Part shown: piece by piece, positions 45,293-57,794 of the stretch
Numbering within the stretch: the stretch's first letter is position 1
How the letters are laid out: each line of letters begins with the position of its first letter
DNA from: Turritopsis dohrnii
Lineage: Eukaryota > Cnidaria > Hydrozoa > Anthoathecata > Oceaniidae
Assembly: GCA_027922465.2 (NCBI GenBank)
Contig: BQMF02000210.1
Coordinates: forward strand, 186,001-250,000
Direction of reading: 5' to 3'
Length of the DNA: 64,000 nucleotides
The notes under the pieces: generated by a model
Seen by the model: only the letters and a program-made list of their open reading frames with translations
The model's database searches: none
Told to the model about the DNA's origin: nothing
Made by a program: the position numbers and the translations under genes

Positions 45293-45505
45293 ATGGTGTG
45301 GGAAACATACTCTGGATATTATAAAAGCATAGAAAATGGTGATAAAGCACAGTATGTTAAGAAATTGACTCATACAACATTTCAGATGGTTGGGTTTCTG
45401 TTGCTCGATTACCAGACATCACTTGGCCAGACACATACAATTACCTTATCAAAACATCCAGTGAGTTTAGGAAAGACAAATTAAAGGAATATGTCATTAC
45501 AGGCT
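45293..45505 (+). pseudogene. Frameshifted coding fragment, uncharacterised
   Basis: ATG at 45293 opens MVWETYSGYYKSIENGDK and continues to about 45370. A second frame from about 45385 reads DGWVSVARLPDITWPDTYNY then LIKTSSEFRKDKLKEY. The two frames join only through a small frameshift, since the potential intron would be about 30 bases. The LPDITWPDTYNYLI pattern recalls the N-terminal part of uncharacterised proteins common in cnidarian genomes. That is from memory and not verified. Likely a decayed copy. Confidence 0.4.
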
Positions 45506-45559
45506 TATAATTTCTTTATATCTACAAGACACAAGATATTTACATATGTGATATGAAAA

Positions 45560-46183
45560 GCCCAAGCAAATTCTGATACTTTCAAATTCTGATTCTTGAT
45601 ATTGATTATAGCTTTCTTTAATCTGTGATTTTCTTTAATGCTGTGTCGAAGATCAATTGGATATTTGGAAAGCATGGCATTACTACTATCCAAATCATGT
45701 TTGGTTGATTGTAGTTCTTCATTTGTAGCTGCCAATGTTCATTAAGGCTGTTCTTGTCTAAAACAAATACAATGTTTGAAAAACTTTAGCAAGACTAACA
45801 AAAATTAGAATGAATGTACAAAAGCTTCACAAGATCTTGACTTAAAAAATAAGATATCATTGCTGATCACTGTGTATAAATCAGATGTTCTTTTTCAAGT
45901 TAGCAAAAAAAAATACTATGACAAAGATATTAGCAAAAGGGAACTTTTCCACAAACACATTATTCATAATAAAGTCTACTGACCTTCTTACGATAGGGAT
46001 AGATTTTCATCATTGTCATCAAGTCTCCTCATCGTCATGATCTTTGGGTACTGGTTATGGCTAAAATCTTCTTTTGAATATGTGCTCATATCTTTCAGTC
46101 TTTTGGTGGTCTGTATCAGAAGAGTTCTCTTGGAAAACACGAAGATGGATTGCACTTTGTCATTAGACTTTTTGCCTATTAAA
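45560..46183 (-). pseudogene. Coding-like pieces, possible decayed gene
   Basis: 46183-46000 (minus) follows a good acceptor (TTTCTTTTTAATAG) and stays open for about 60 codons (SIFVFSKRTLLIQTTKRLKD ... DDNDENLSLS). 45735-45560 reads as a coiled-coil-like helix (NEELQSTKHDLDSSNAMLSK, then SIKENHRLKKAIINIKNQN). I could not join them in phase: the upstream acceptor frame of the second piece meets a stop. It may be a pseudogene or two unrelated fragments. Confidence 0.3.
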
Positions 46184-46199
46184 AAGAAAATATGAACAC

Positions 46200-47365
46200 T
46201 TCATAGTTTGTTTCACACGAAAATGGAAAATTGACATCATTATTCATATGTCCATTGAACCTAAGCCAAACATATTTTTTGTGTTATGCAGTATTGACAC
46301 ACTGTGTATGTTGAGGTACAACAAACTAGAATAGTTGACAAATAATTTTACACAAAGCTGAACTTCCTTAAAAAGTTGAAAAAATATGATTTAGTTTACC
46401 TGATATGAAGTGAGCACTGCACAATCTAGCATTTTCAATGTCTGCATCTGTTTAAGGCCGCACTTATATTTCTCTTCAGTTTACTAAGCCATACTTTTCC
46501 TTTGATCATCTCTTTTCTTTGGAGGAAAGCGATAGAAAATCAACTCAGAAGAGCTTGTTTTTCTGTTTGTACATCCATATGCACAACATGAACTTCGAAT
46601 AATGATATATTTTCAGATACATATGTAAAAAAGTAGGAAATTACAAGTAAGTGAGAATTTATAACCTTCGCATGTACTGTTTCGCTGCAAAAATGGTGGA
46701 GGCAATCAGTTTGTTTTGCCTCCACTTTTTTGCGCATGCGCGTTGCGCTTCGAAAAATGTAAACACAGAAACCCGTCTATTAATTTGCAACTTGCCTGAC
46801 TTTTTCTTCCTCCTAAATTTTTATCCCATCCAATTAGGATACGTGGTTGCTAATGTCTTGATTCAATACACTTCAATATAAGTTTATACTGTTGTTATAT
46901 ATTTGCATCTGTAAAACTAATTCCACTGTTAGAGGAACCATAAATGTATACATTTTGGTTCTTGTTGATAAGTTTGATCAGCGTTTCGCTCCCAAAATGC
47001 ACTTCGTTAAAATAAAGGGTGGAGGGAGGGCGCATTCAAACAAATAATTTACTTATTCATTCGAATGAAAAGAACTCTTTTTGTATTGTAATATATTTAT
47101 TCGTCACACACAAGTGATATATTTTCCAAAAATCAATGTTGTGCTTTAAACTTTCGGATTTTGAACTAAGAAAATTTGAAATTAGTAACTACGGGCGGAT
47201 AACTGGGGCGTATAGAACTGCAACATTACACACACACACACGGACTGACAGACACGGGGAAATGAAAGATCAGCTACCTTGCGGCGCTGACCAATAAGTA
47301 TTGTGAGTATTATGGACTACTCAACAGAGCCGCCCTCTTTATGATGAAATACTTCGTTTAAGAGA
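46200..47365. other. Unannotated stretch
   Basis: Holds the second copy of the palindromic ~50-bp repeat (46922-46970) and a short (CA)n run near 47229-47240. No supported gene. Confidence 0.45.
46922..46970. repeat. ~50-bp palindromic repeat, copy 2
   Basis: Same sequence and orientation as 41569-41621 except for a 4-bp deletion in the CATACAT stretch. Confidence 0.8.
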
Positions 47366-47513
47366 TAGTTTATACGGTCCAACTTGTCTAATCTAAGTCA
47401 ATTGACCTGCGATTAGACATTGTCAATACTTTTACTTAAGAATGCAAGAGTTTCCATAAGTACAGGTTATTAGATTTACATTAGACAAGGCAAAAGTTCG
47501 ATCGTATAAACTA
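47366..47513. mobile_element. ~148-bp MITE with TAGTTTATACG ends
   Basis: TAGTTTATACGGTCCAACTT at the left pairs with the complement of the right end (TAGTTTATACGATCGAACTT). Inner CTTGTCTAAT blocks are also inverted. Target duplication not clear. Confidence 0.7.
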
Positions 47514-47738
47514 CGCTTAACTGAATGTATCTTTTAATTACCTTCTATGGACCCGAATTAGGCGCTGATTACATGATCCCGGTTAGCCGGGATGAAATTT
47601 CATCACGCTTTGCCGAGATGAATTTCAACTTGGTGTTATATGCAAAATTTTCATCCCGAAACTAACCCTTTGTGTTTTGAAATTTTGACAAACTACGCAT
47701 GTTCAAACCTCAAACTTGTCTCGGTTGACCGGGACGAA

Positions 47739-47837
47739 GCGATTACATAAGAAAATTTCATCCCGCCTAACCGAGATCCCGGCTCTTGATAGCCGAGATC
47801 TTGATTAGGCGGGATGAAAATTTTATCATGTAATCGC
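47739..47837. repeat. Foldback element GCGATTACAT...ATGTAATCGC
   Basis: Arms of about 40 bp (GCGATTACATAAGAAAATTT then CATCCCGCCTAACCGAGATC) pair with few mismatches around an ~18-bp loop. Related pieces (GATTACATGATCCCGGTTAG, CCGGGATGAAATTTCATC) extend left to about 47566, so the whole element may be 47566-47837. Confidence 0.75.
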
Positions 47838-47893
47838 AATTCAATAACAATGCTCTTCGTCGCAGCGATGTTTTGGCGATTTTGTCCACTGGG
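47838..47893 (+). mobile_element. ~120-bp MITE, copy 9, right half
   Basis: AATTCAATAACAATGCTCTT, then CGTCGCAGCGATGTTTTGGC, ending GTCCACTGGG. The left half is replaced by the foldback element, so that element probably inserted into this copy. Confidence 0.78.
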
Positions 47894-48458
47894 TTTAAGC
47901 TGACCCTTCATTTTAGGATTTCGAGAGAATTTTAACGATGATAATTTTGATTTGATTATGCGGTTTTGTTTACATGATTTTTTTCTTGATAAATAGGATA
48001 ATACGTTTGTCAATATAGTAACGACATAACTCAACAACTACTTATAAGAATTTTCCAGGCTTTCTTGAAAAATTCAGAATATAGAAGCTCAACTCAAAAT
48101 ATAAAGCATGTATTGTCTTTAAACTCACTGACTAAAAACACTAGTGGGTATATCTTTTTACAATTTTCTGGTCAGTGAGGGTGAAATTCAGACTTTGACC
48201 TTTAAAATGATGGCTTTCAAATAAAAATTAAACTGCTCAGAAATCAATGTTGGTGAAAAGCCTTTTGTCTGGGAAAATGAGGCAAGAGAGGTACTTACAA
48301 ATATTTTCATAATAAAGTTTTAATGATGAGAAAATGAGTGAGAATGGACCACGACTTATGAGCATAAGAAGGATTAATATAGATGTATTAATTGAATTAT
48401 GGGTGGGATTTATACACAGCTTCAAATATTTGTGGACAAAACAACAACTAGGATGACC
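47894..48458. other. Unannotated stretch
   Basis: No gene or repeat recognised between the two MITE copies. Confidence 0.4.
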
Positions 48459-48577
48459 TAGTGGACAAAATCGCCAAAAATGTCACTGCGATGAAGAGCA
48501 TTCTTATTGAAATAGTGTGTATATTTCTATAGAAATGCACTCCTTCGCAGTGATTTTTCAGCAAATTTGCCTACTGG
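48459..48577 (-). mobile_element. ~120-bp MITE, copy 10, inverted
   Basis: A complete copy in reverse orientation: CTAGTGGACAAAATCGCCAA at the left, ATTTCTATAGAAATGCACTC in the core, AGCAAATTTGCCTACTGGA at the right. Confidence 0.87.
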
Positions 48578-48985
48578 ATGATTTGGTAAAAAAGTAAAAA
48601 TCTCGTTTTAATGTCTCAATTACTCTTAGATTCTTCAGGAAGTTTTAGAAATTGAAGATAATTACTAATTGTTAAAACCACACACTCAGAGAAACATGAA
48701 AACGCATGATAAAGCCGTTGGATGTACTAACAAGGCCAAAACGCGTTGTTTAAACAGAATTCGAGAAGAGTGTATTCAGATGCAAGTGTAAGGAAGTTAT
48801 TTTTGATTATGACGTAATGTTTAATTTGATAATCATAAAAACTTCCACAAAAATATTGGTCAATACACATAATTTTAAGTTAAATTTCCACCCTGGTTTC
48901 TCTCACCCTGAACATTTAATCAACTCGTAAAATCATTGGTTCGAATCTTTGAATCTGTGGCTAGCATCACAAGATCTATTAAAAT

Positions 48986-49094
48986 CCTCCATTTGTTGAA
49001 AAGTCACCGCGATGGAGAGCATTTCTATAGCAATATACACACTATTTCAATAAGAATGCTCCTCATCGCAGTGACACTTTCACGATATGCAAAA
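48986..49094 (+). mobile_element. ~120-bp MITE, copy 11
   Basis: ATTTGTTGAAAAGTCACCGC, GAGCATTTCTATAGCAATAT, AATAAGAATGCTCCTCATCG. Outer ends worn. Confidence 0.8.
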
Positions 49095-49486
49095 TTACTG
49101 ATTACGAGGCTTGTTCGGGTGGCTATTGAAACAAAAAAGAATGATTCGATTTATTGACGGATGTTGCGTGCGGAGCTGTAAAGAATAAAGAATTTAAGAG
49201 GCTTCTTAAAAAAATCATATAAATTTTGATTGCTGTTATGAATAACTTCTAATCGGCTGTCACTAAGCAAATTACTTCTGCTTTCAAGACCAACCTCGAA
49301 CCTAGGCTCAATGTTCTTGTCATAAAGTTTGTAGAATTTTCTTTAAAATATAATCTTTAAATTTTTGTGTGTCAACATTTTACACCATTGATTTGGCAAG
49401 GGTTTAATTGTAAATTGTTATCCACATGCCACGTCATGAATGAATAAAAGGTTCGTCAATGAAATCCGTCGGAAGATTTGACGACA

Positions 49487-50251
49487 TTATTTAACAGCAT
49501 ACCCAAATATGTGTGGTCGTAAAACCGAAAAAATGTGATCAAAACGAGCTTCAAAATGCTTAATGTTCACCTCATTAAATCCAGCGTTTTGAATGTGTTC
49601 ATGTGTTTTTCTGGTAAGATGGCAACCGTCAAACAAAGTTCCCCAGAACCAGTTGAAAATGCGTTGAACCTTGTGTAGTATCGAACCGTTGTCAGCAGCC
49701 ACGTGCTCCATGAAAAAAAACTTCCCACCTGGTTTGAGGACTCTTTGGATTTCTTTCAACACCTGTTTCGGGTTTTGTACGGAACAAAGGACTATAGTTG
49801 TGACGATACATCCGACAGAATTGCTGGCGAAGTCTTTCAAGTCCTCTCCTGGATTGATACTGTATCTTTCCAATTTGAGATTTTCAAATTCTTTGATGTT
49901 TTTATATAGGTACTGTTTACAGAATTCATTAGGCTCAACGGCTGTAAGGGAAATCTGAACATCTTTTGCATAATATCCTAAACTACCTCCGCCTCCACAT
50001 CCAATTTCTACGATCTTGTTGTCGTTGTCTTTTATCGCTTCGTTAAGTGAAGCAAATAGTTCTTCTTTATACTTGTGCACTGACTGGTTATAAACTGCCC
50101 GCAGCGAACTGCTTAAGAAGGCGTGACTTCTCTGAGATAAGGACTTCACAAGTGATTTCAAAACACCCCAGATATAAACACGCCAGTAATACACAAGTCC
50201 AACTATCACCACAACCATAGATGCGTTGATAAAAGAGGATGCTTCTGCCAT
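49487..50251 (-). CDS. METTL7-like: METTL7-family (TMT1) methyltransferase
   Basis: An uninterrupted frame of 254 aa, the usual length for METTL7A/B (about 244 aa). ATG at 50251-50249. Residues ~11-32 form a hydrophobic membrane anchor. The SAM-binding motif is VEIGCGGGGS (81-90), with VEPNEF as the acidic loop after the second strand, then CIVTTIVLCSVQNPKQVL, RVLKPGGKFFFMEHVA and DGCHLTRKTHE, and an HIFGYAVK-type end, all characteristic of METTL7. Human members sit in ER and lipid-droplet membranes and have been described as thiol methyltransferases. Substrate here unknown. A good acceptor (TTGTTTTTTAG) ends at 50273, 22 bases before the ATG, so a 5' UTR intron is likely. No frame defect. 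Confidence 0.92.
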   Translation of the reverse strand: MAEASSFINASMVVVIVGLVYYWRVYIWGVLKSLVKSLSQRSHAFLSSSLRAVYNQSVHKYKEELFASLNEAIKDNDNKIVEIGCGGGGSLGYYAKDVQISLTAVEPNEFCKQYLYKNIKEFENLKLERYSINPGEDLKDFASNSVGCIVTTIVLCSVQNPKQVLKEIQRVLKPGGKFFFMEHVAADNGSILHKVQRIFNWFWGTLFDGCHLTRKTHEHIQNAGFNEVNIKHFEARFDHIFSVLRPHIFGYAVK

Positions 50252-50273
50252 CACTACGATATCAGCGGCTGTC

Positions 50274-53200
50274 TAAAAAACAAGAGAAAGATATAAAAAG
50301 ATCAAATATATAGTAGTGTATAAATATAGAAAATATCAAATATTTAATCTTCTTAAACAACTTACACTAATTGAAGTTATTACAAGATTTCCTTATCTTT
50401 TCACATGAAAAAAATATATATATTTATCATCTGATTTGCTGTTGTTGTTTGAAAAGCTCGTCATTGATGAAGGACATACATTTCAAATTTTTGAAATAGT
50501 TGTTCTCTAGTGGTCCTATATATAAAACAAAATTCTACGCTTTTCAACGACATTCGCTATTTGTAAAAAAAACAAAAGTGCTGTTGATAGCGAATAAGGA
50601 ATTATCAAAAGTATTTTTTGAATTGATGTGATGTTGAGAGCTCCTAAATCTCTCAATTTCGTACAAGAATGTTATGGAAAATTCAAGTGAAAATCACAAC
50701 TTTTTACAAAATAAGTTTCACGACGTTTCACGAAACATCGCAATCACCATTATTAATTTCATATAAACAAACAATTTGATAGGCTAATAAAGCAACTAAA
50801 TTGACATGGCTTATGTTCTCTTTGTGTTCATTGCTAATATTTTTTCATCACTGTCGGAAGACACAATTTTCACATGCTTTATAATGTTTTTCATGAACAG
50901 TGAACCAGCCAAATTTTGTTTTCACTAAAAACCATTTTCTTCCCATCCTGTTCCTTCTTGAATCATTTGAACAAAGAAATAATACATTTTAAAGGGAAGA
51001 AGATGTCAAAAGACGCCACGTAAAGTGCCTTATGATGATACCTCCCCCTGTGATATAATCAGATTGTCATAGCTAATGTGATTACCTTTAATCTCCAACG
51101 TAATTAACATCATTTGACTCAAACTGACTCACAAGTTATAAGTTTCAGGAAAAGAATGAAGGAAAGTATTTTAACAAACGCAGTTGGAAAAATCTTGCAA
51201 CGAAACTTGGAGACAATTGTCATGTTTATGCTAGGTCAATTCATCTTTGCCGGAATCAAACTTTTGTTAACCAGATGACGTAGTGATTTGAATAACACGT
51301 ATTTTCACATGAACTGTCGAATAATATTCTGCGGTCAAACTTTCCTTCGTAATTCGGAATATGATAGTGTTTATTTTTGCAATAACAAATGAGGTGCAAA
51401 AATATAGGTTTGGGGTCAGAGCTTCTAAAATAAATCACATGAAACGATTTCTGCTTTTAGACATAGCAGTTTCAACTGAGGCCTTGAAATTGTCATGCGT
51501 TACTGAGGTTGGCTATCTGACTTGCTCCCAACCAATAATGTTTCTTTGAGTTCAAACTTGATGACGAAACACAAAAGCACCATGTTGAAGAAATTCTAGA
51601 AGTGTTTTAAGGACGTGCTAGAAAAAACCTGTGTTATGAATACACTTAAGTGCGTGTGGTGTAGGTGATAGTAATTTGGAGCAAGTATACTTGAAACGTG
51701 GCGATTTGAAAAACTTATAACCACTTATCTTCAAACTGTCTAAAATGTGGTATAAAGCCATTCGTATGAGTGTAGAGGATATAGACTAGAGTATAGAAGG
51801 CGGTAAAAACATCACCATACGATAGTAACCACTTCATCGACGCTGTGTTATCACCTTAACTAGAAGAATAATAAATAACCTGCCATTACTGAAATCTTAG
51901 AAAAAGTATGTAAGGAATATTTTCAAGATTGTGATTATGGCATCTGCAATGAAAGGTTTTTAAGTAGAAATTCAATGAGGCTGAAGAAAATTCTATCCCT
52001 AAGAAAACTGTTAAGGTGGGAAATGGAGATTGCGATGTTCATTGGAAGGTAAAGTACTTGGAAATGAAAGTATTGCTATGGAATTGATTTATGAAATATA
52101 AGGATAGAATATTATAGTTTAAGGTTTTCACCGAATCACAAGAAAAGTGATTAAACAATGCAAGATTCCAAAACAAAACAAAACAAACAAACAAACAAAC
52201 AAACAAACAAATACCCAACAAAGCAGATGCTGAATCATGTTCTTGTCCTTTGTAAACGAATAAACAAACCCTCATTTCCAGAGGTACATGTTGAAAGATG
52301 AGATGACGATCAGCGTTTATCAACAAGGAATGCAAACTGAAAAAGGTACAATTAACCCATCCAACAAAACCACTGATTTTTATGCCAACTATCTATTCAT
52401 CCTTATGCAATTAACGCCAAGGACTAAAGCGCCCGGTTACTAACCTACCTTCGTATTACTGTAGACTAAAAAGACTAAAAACGAGTCGGCCGGCGTGTTT
52501 ATAAAATTAGTGTTGTACAAATGTTGAAACTAGAAATGAAAATTACAAATAACTTATAAATATATTCAGATGATATAATGTCATTGAAATATATATAAAT
52601 GCAAAAGTTACAAGGAAAATCAGTTAAAGTGTCCCATGAAAAACCCAGAGAAGAGAAAACAAAACGAAGAAATGAACCTACTAGCTTGCCTGAGTGTTAG
52701 TGCTGGCTGCAGGCAGTAAGCACAGACAAACGCAAAAAATTTGAGTTGTTAACTCATTGAAGTCTTTTTTGAACTGACTGCAAAACTGAAAGTTGAGAGG
52801 ACTTTATAGCAAATATGTGTGTAAAATACAGACCCAATACAATAAGTGAATAAATTGAACAAAATAGTGGCCTAAACTTTACTGACCCAACACAATAAAT
52901 AAATCAATAATAAATTGAACAAAATACTTAAAAGAAATGTTTTTACAATTGCTTATCTTATCTTCCCAGAGTGTTTTCGATTCTCCTCCGGAATATTATG
53001 TCGAAAGTCAGAAATGCGTTTGAGGGATAATTTGACATCATAACATCTAACCATCGTCATAACAGATTGAGTTAATTCCATGCAAGCTTTGCATTCAAAA
53101 TAATATTATGCTTGAGCGAGATACGATGTCAGAAGCTACAACAGTTTCTGCCACTAATCAAACATGTCATATTGGTTTCGTCAACTCTGCGTTTCTTGCT

Positions 53201-53600
53201 TTGTTGGTAAAGAGGAGCAAAGAATAGAACAACGATTTGAAATCAATTAAATGTTCCTCGTTAAACTGAAGAACAAAACTGATACAGTTTATTTAAGCCA
53301 CCAAACCTGAAAAACCTGTCAATTGCATGATAAATGGTCAGAGTTATGAACACAGGTGACGTCACTCACCACCACCATACAGTGTTATCTTCCAACTAAG
53401 ATGAAAATAAATTCGGAATGGCTATTGGAAAGCACTATCTTGCAGACGATGAAATTATGATAACAAAATTACTATGATCTTTTGTTTTCGATCATGAGTT
53501 ATGGTGCGATATTGCGGATTCTTAAATCACTTTTTATTCTTGTTCTTCCTTTTATGTGAAGAACAAACAGAGAAAATGTAATGTAAATGTAAATCACGGA
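50274..53600. other. Intergenic, mostly unassigned
   Basis: Probably holds the 5' UTR exon and promoter of the METTL7-like gene, not located. (CAAA)n at about 52174-52212. No other gene supported. Confidence 0.4.
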
Positions 53601-53606
53601 ATAATG

Positions 53607-53795
53607 CATAAAAATTGTATCCATCCGATCTAACAAATGTAAGGGATCATTATGCAACGGCTAACCGTCACCAAGATATCGGCGATCGAACATCCAATCA
53701 CAGACATGTTTGCCAATATTGCGGATCTTTAAAATTGCTAGTCATCCTTATTGGTTGGCGAGATATTTTCCAAAATTCAAAATTTCAAAAGGGAC
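53607..53795 (+). mobile_element. Diverged copy of the 19880-20545 repeat family
   Basis: AACAAATGTAAGGGATCATT, CCGTCACCAAGATATCGGCG and CATCCTTATTGGTTGGCGAG correspond to CAAATGTATGGGATCGTTTT, a GAGATATCGTCG segment and TATCCCTATTGGTTACCGAG in the intron 7 repeat, in the same order. Confidence 0.6.
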
Positions 53796-53799
53796 ATGG

Positions 53800-56069
53800 C
53801 AAAATCTATGACCTATATTTTGTGACTGAATAACCGAGTCTTACAAAATCACTGTTTCAAATGAAGAGACCAGTAATTTAATCGAGCAAACTCACTATCA
53901 ACAACAACATCATTAGTCTCCACTACGTCACCTCGATGCAAAACACAAACAAAGATGCAAATGGCTGAAGGGCGTCTATGAACGCGTAGAGACAAACCTT
54001 TTCAATAGATGAATTTTGACCATTGGAACATAAGTTATATGCAGAAACCTATTTAGACTGAAATAAGAATTCTGAAAAAACAATTTTGAACAACCGTAAA
54101 AAGAAACTTTTACGTGCATCATTTTCTTGTTTTAGCATTTTTCTCTAGTCAGTTTTTGTATCATAGTGTATGTGTACGATATGTACATATTAAATTTTTT
54201 CACGGTTTTACTGTTTTTTGTATTTTGTTTCTAAGACCAAGTTATTGCATGATCTTCATGGAAAGCTGAAATGTGTTTTTTTAGTCGTATCACCTTGACG
54301 CCCAGTCTGCTGGGGGAGGGTATTATTGGTATGTTTGGGTAAAGATAATTGGAATAGATCTTGAAAAACATATCCAAAATTATTAATGCCATTTTTCTTT
54401 AGAAACCTCAGTAAAACAACTTCATATATGTTGTATTCAAATTGAGGAGTTCAACGGTATGATGTTTCTTCTCAGTTTAAATTAGAGAATAGGCTACTTG
54501 CAACTTTATTCTTTTCCACTTTAAATGAACTCTCCTCCACAAATTTTGGCTGTATTCGAGCTACACCTCTGACTGACATCTGGTAGACAGATCTAGCAGC
54601 AGGGAAGGAGATAACAGAAAATACTGAATTTCATCTGTTCTACACTGATAGTTTAGACAAATTCCTTTTTTATACATGTCAATGGTCCACTGAAGAGTTA
54701 TTAATAAATGTTTGCTAACTTTAACTTATGTTGGGGAGTTAGAAATATGGGTTTAACTTTACGAGACAAAATCTATAATTTCATTTGTGTTTATTTGCAA
54801 CTTTTATTTACGTAACTTTCTTCCAACCATTATGAGTCGGTTGAACAGGGGTTAATAGGCAGGTTCGTTTGGGGCCTGTATTTACTAAAAATGAAAGGTT
54901 TGCGTAAAGAAATGACGAATGTTTGCCTCTGTAATTTGTGAATACATGCGTTAAAATTCCCTTCTCTTTGGCAATAAACTTCTTCAAGTTGTAACTGAAT
55001 TGGACTTCTAAATCAAAACATCATCTTTTGGTACGAAAAAGTCACAATATTTCTCTGCTTCGTGTTTGAAGTAAGAATTTCCTGTAAAGTCAAACTTTTT
55101 ATAATGTTTAATAATAATAATAATAATAATTTTATAATTTATAATTCCACAAAAGAACCTGAACGTCTTGATTAAATGAAGAGTATTCAGTCATGATTTC
55201 TATCGGTCTTCTTTATCCAATAAGTTCATATACTTTGTGCTTACAATTTCAAAACTTTTTAAATTTTTCACGTTTTGTATAATGTGTATGAAATGCAATT
55301 CTGACGATGGCGTAACCAAATATATTCACATCACCGCGTAATGTAAAAACAAAGGCCATAGTTTAACATGTTCAGTTCTGTTGTTTTTATGACGTCAGTG
55401 TCTGCACATTTTTGTTGTCGTTATTTTGAAAAAAGCGTTTGTTGTTAGTCGTTGTTTTGTTAACTTGCATTTTTCTTCATCTTAGAAGGATTGTGAACAT
55501 GGACGCATAAAAAGAGAAGGAGTTCAACAATATAGATGATCAACTTCAAATATAAATCTATTCAAGTACAGCTCGCCTTCAGTTTATTGTAATCTCGAAA
55601 TTTTAAAGTACAGTTGTGAAAATGAACTTCAAGTTTGTAGCAATTTTATACAAACTCGATTCCTCAAGATTTCTTATTGTTCCAACCATGAAATTAAATG
55701 AAACGATGCTCTTCGGTCATGCGTCTTTCTAAGCTCCTAAAAGAGTAAACAAAAATAGAGTGGAATGAAAAGCGAGATTTACCAAGTCGGCATAAAAAAT
55801 TTTAACGATAGAACTGAAAAGGCTTTAGAAAAGTTTAGTTGTGAGTCCATGTGTTGAGATCCATTTATTACCTATTGATATACAGGCAGTATGATATTTT
55901 AAAGACAAGTATAAGCACCCTAGCACAGAAAAGTCTCGTCCAACAAATTAGGAGGTTTGTGGAAAAATTGACAATGCTTGTGGAATTATGGAGCTGTGTG
56001 CGTAAACAAATTGCCGTGACTGTAAAATCTTTAATGAAAAACATCTTTCAAAGTCAAAAATATAGCTAG
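53800..56069. other. Unannotated stretch
   Basis: AT-rich, with (TAA)n near 55108-55128. Open frames up to 72 codons (for example at 55851) have no support. Confidence 0.4.
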
Positions 56070-56357
56070 AACCATCAGTTCATTTTTGGATTTTGTGAGT
56101 ACGGCCTGGGGACAATACAATCTGTAACAGCAGCACTTATGACCAGCCACGAAAGAAAATCTCTTCGGCATTTGATTACTCTATTTGTCTCGCTGGTCCA
56201 TGGAATAGTTGAGGAATTGTATGATGGGAGTTTGAAAGATCAAGGCATATTTCAAACAAACATGGCCGAAAACATCAGTTCGAAGAGCAAAGATCTGGAG
56301 CCGTATCATGTGCTAGCTTCCTTGCATTTTAATATGCAATACAGAAGTAGTTTTTAG
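56070..56357 (+). CDS. 95-codon open frame, weak candidate exon
   Basis: Open from just after a TAG, reading GFCEYGLGTIQSVTAALMTS, then RKSLRHLITLFVSLVHGIVE and a polar tail to a stop. The amphipathic middle and balanced composition look more coding-like than neighbouring frames, but no start in good context, splice partner or family is seen. Confidence 0.22.
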   Translation, partial: NHQFIFGFCEYGLGTIQSVTAALMTSHERKSLRHLITLFVSLVHGIVEELYDGSLKDQGIFQTNMAENISSKSKDLEPYHVLASLHFNMQYRSSF

Positions 56358-57794
56358 TTTAAAGGGTTTATCTCCATTTAACGTATACTCTTTTATAAGA
56401 TCTTCATCTATTGGGTGACTATTTGTTTTTATCAAAAAATAACTTGCAAATGATGTACATATAATATTTTTTTGTTTTATTTGACTTGAATGGTAGGCAG
56501 TGTTTTTGAAGAGGGAGTTAGAACAAACTTAGAACACACCATAAGAAGCAGTACAAATTCAGGAAATATTAGAATTCGTTATACCCATAAATAGAAATCT
56601 TTTTTGTTATCAATTAAACCAGTTATACACCACAAACAAAACTATTCATCAAAGGTTCTTAAAGATCACCCATTTCGAATTCTCATTGCAAGATAATGAC
56701 TCCATTGTTGCTGATATTGAAATAACTTTATGAAATATTATAAATTTTGCACTGGCAGGAAAATGCCTGCAGAAAAATTAGCCTTTAGCAACAGAAACTA
56801 GATTTTTATTGAAAAATATTGTAATGGTATTATGTCATCACCAGACATGTGAACCCCAAATATAAAATATGCTGCTGATTTCTATAATTTTTAATTTTTT
56901 AGAGCAAACCGCATGACCATAAAACACGGTTGAATGGGAAAATCTTTCTTCTTGTGCTTTGAATAAGCCTTTAAAGGTAAAAACAGTTTGTGACAACTTG
57001 CATTTGCCTTTGTTGGAGACTTCTAGGGAAGTCTGACAACCTCGTACCCAGTAGATTTTCTTGTCTTTCTGATATAGTGGAGGGCTGCGAAGTCCCATTC
57101 TGATGTCTGTTTATTGGAATGCAATGTGTATTCTTAGTATGGAGTAACTATTGACTGATTTATATAGGTTTTTATAGTTCACATACTTCATCATAGAATT
57201 TGTCTATTATACAATTGTTAATTTTCATGATGTCATATTATATATAACTTCAGCATTGTTTATATATAAATGCATGTGTATACTTTTCTCTATAATTTCT
57301 TAATGTTTCAACATGACCCGTATAATCATTGTCATTGACTACCGACATATTACTATAAGGTATTTACTAACCGGATGTGAGCATGCAAGAAACAATCATA
57401 AGTGAAAACAATATATGTATACTTCTAAACCATTTATCAATAGCTTGAGAGAGAATTGCAAAAGAAATCACATGCTAAGCTGTTCTTATTTTACGAGAAA
57501 ATTCCGTCTCAAACTGTTCTTAGTTCTGGGACTAATACAGTCTTCTCCTTTTAAAAATAACACGCGTGTGGTATATAAAACGCACTCCCAAAATTTCCTA
57601 CATGTGTGATTTTAATTGTATGCATCATCGTACCTCACCAGTGTGATCACATGTTCAAAATTTACATATATACAGTCTGATATTTTACATTATTGGAAAA
57701 TGTATCTCCTTTTAGTGAGAACGAAATAAGTAATAACATTGTGTAATAATCTTTGTCTGAAAGATACTTGCTCACTGGGTAGATGAAAATGGAC
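56358..57794. other. Unannotated stretch
   Basis: No supported feature. Confidence 0.4.
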
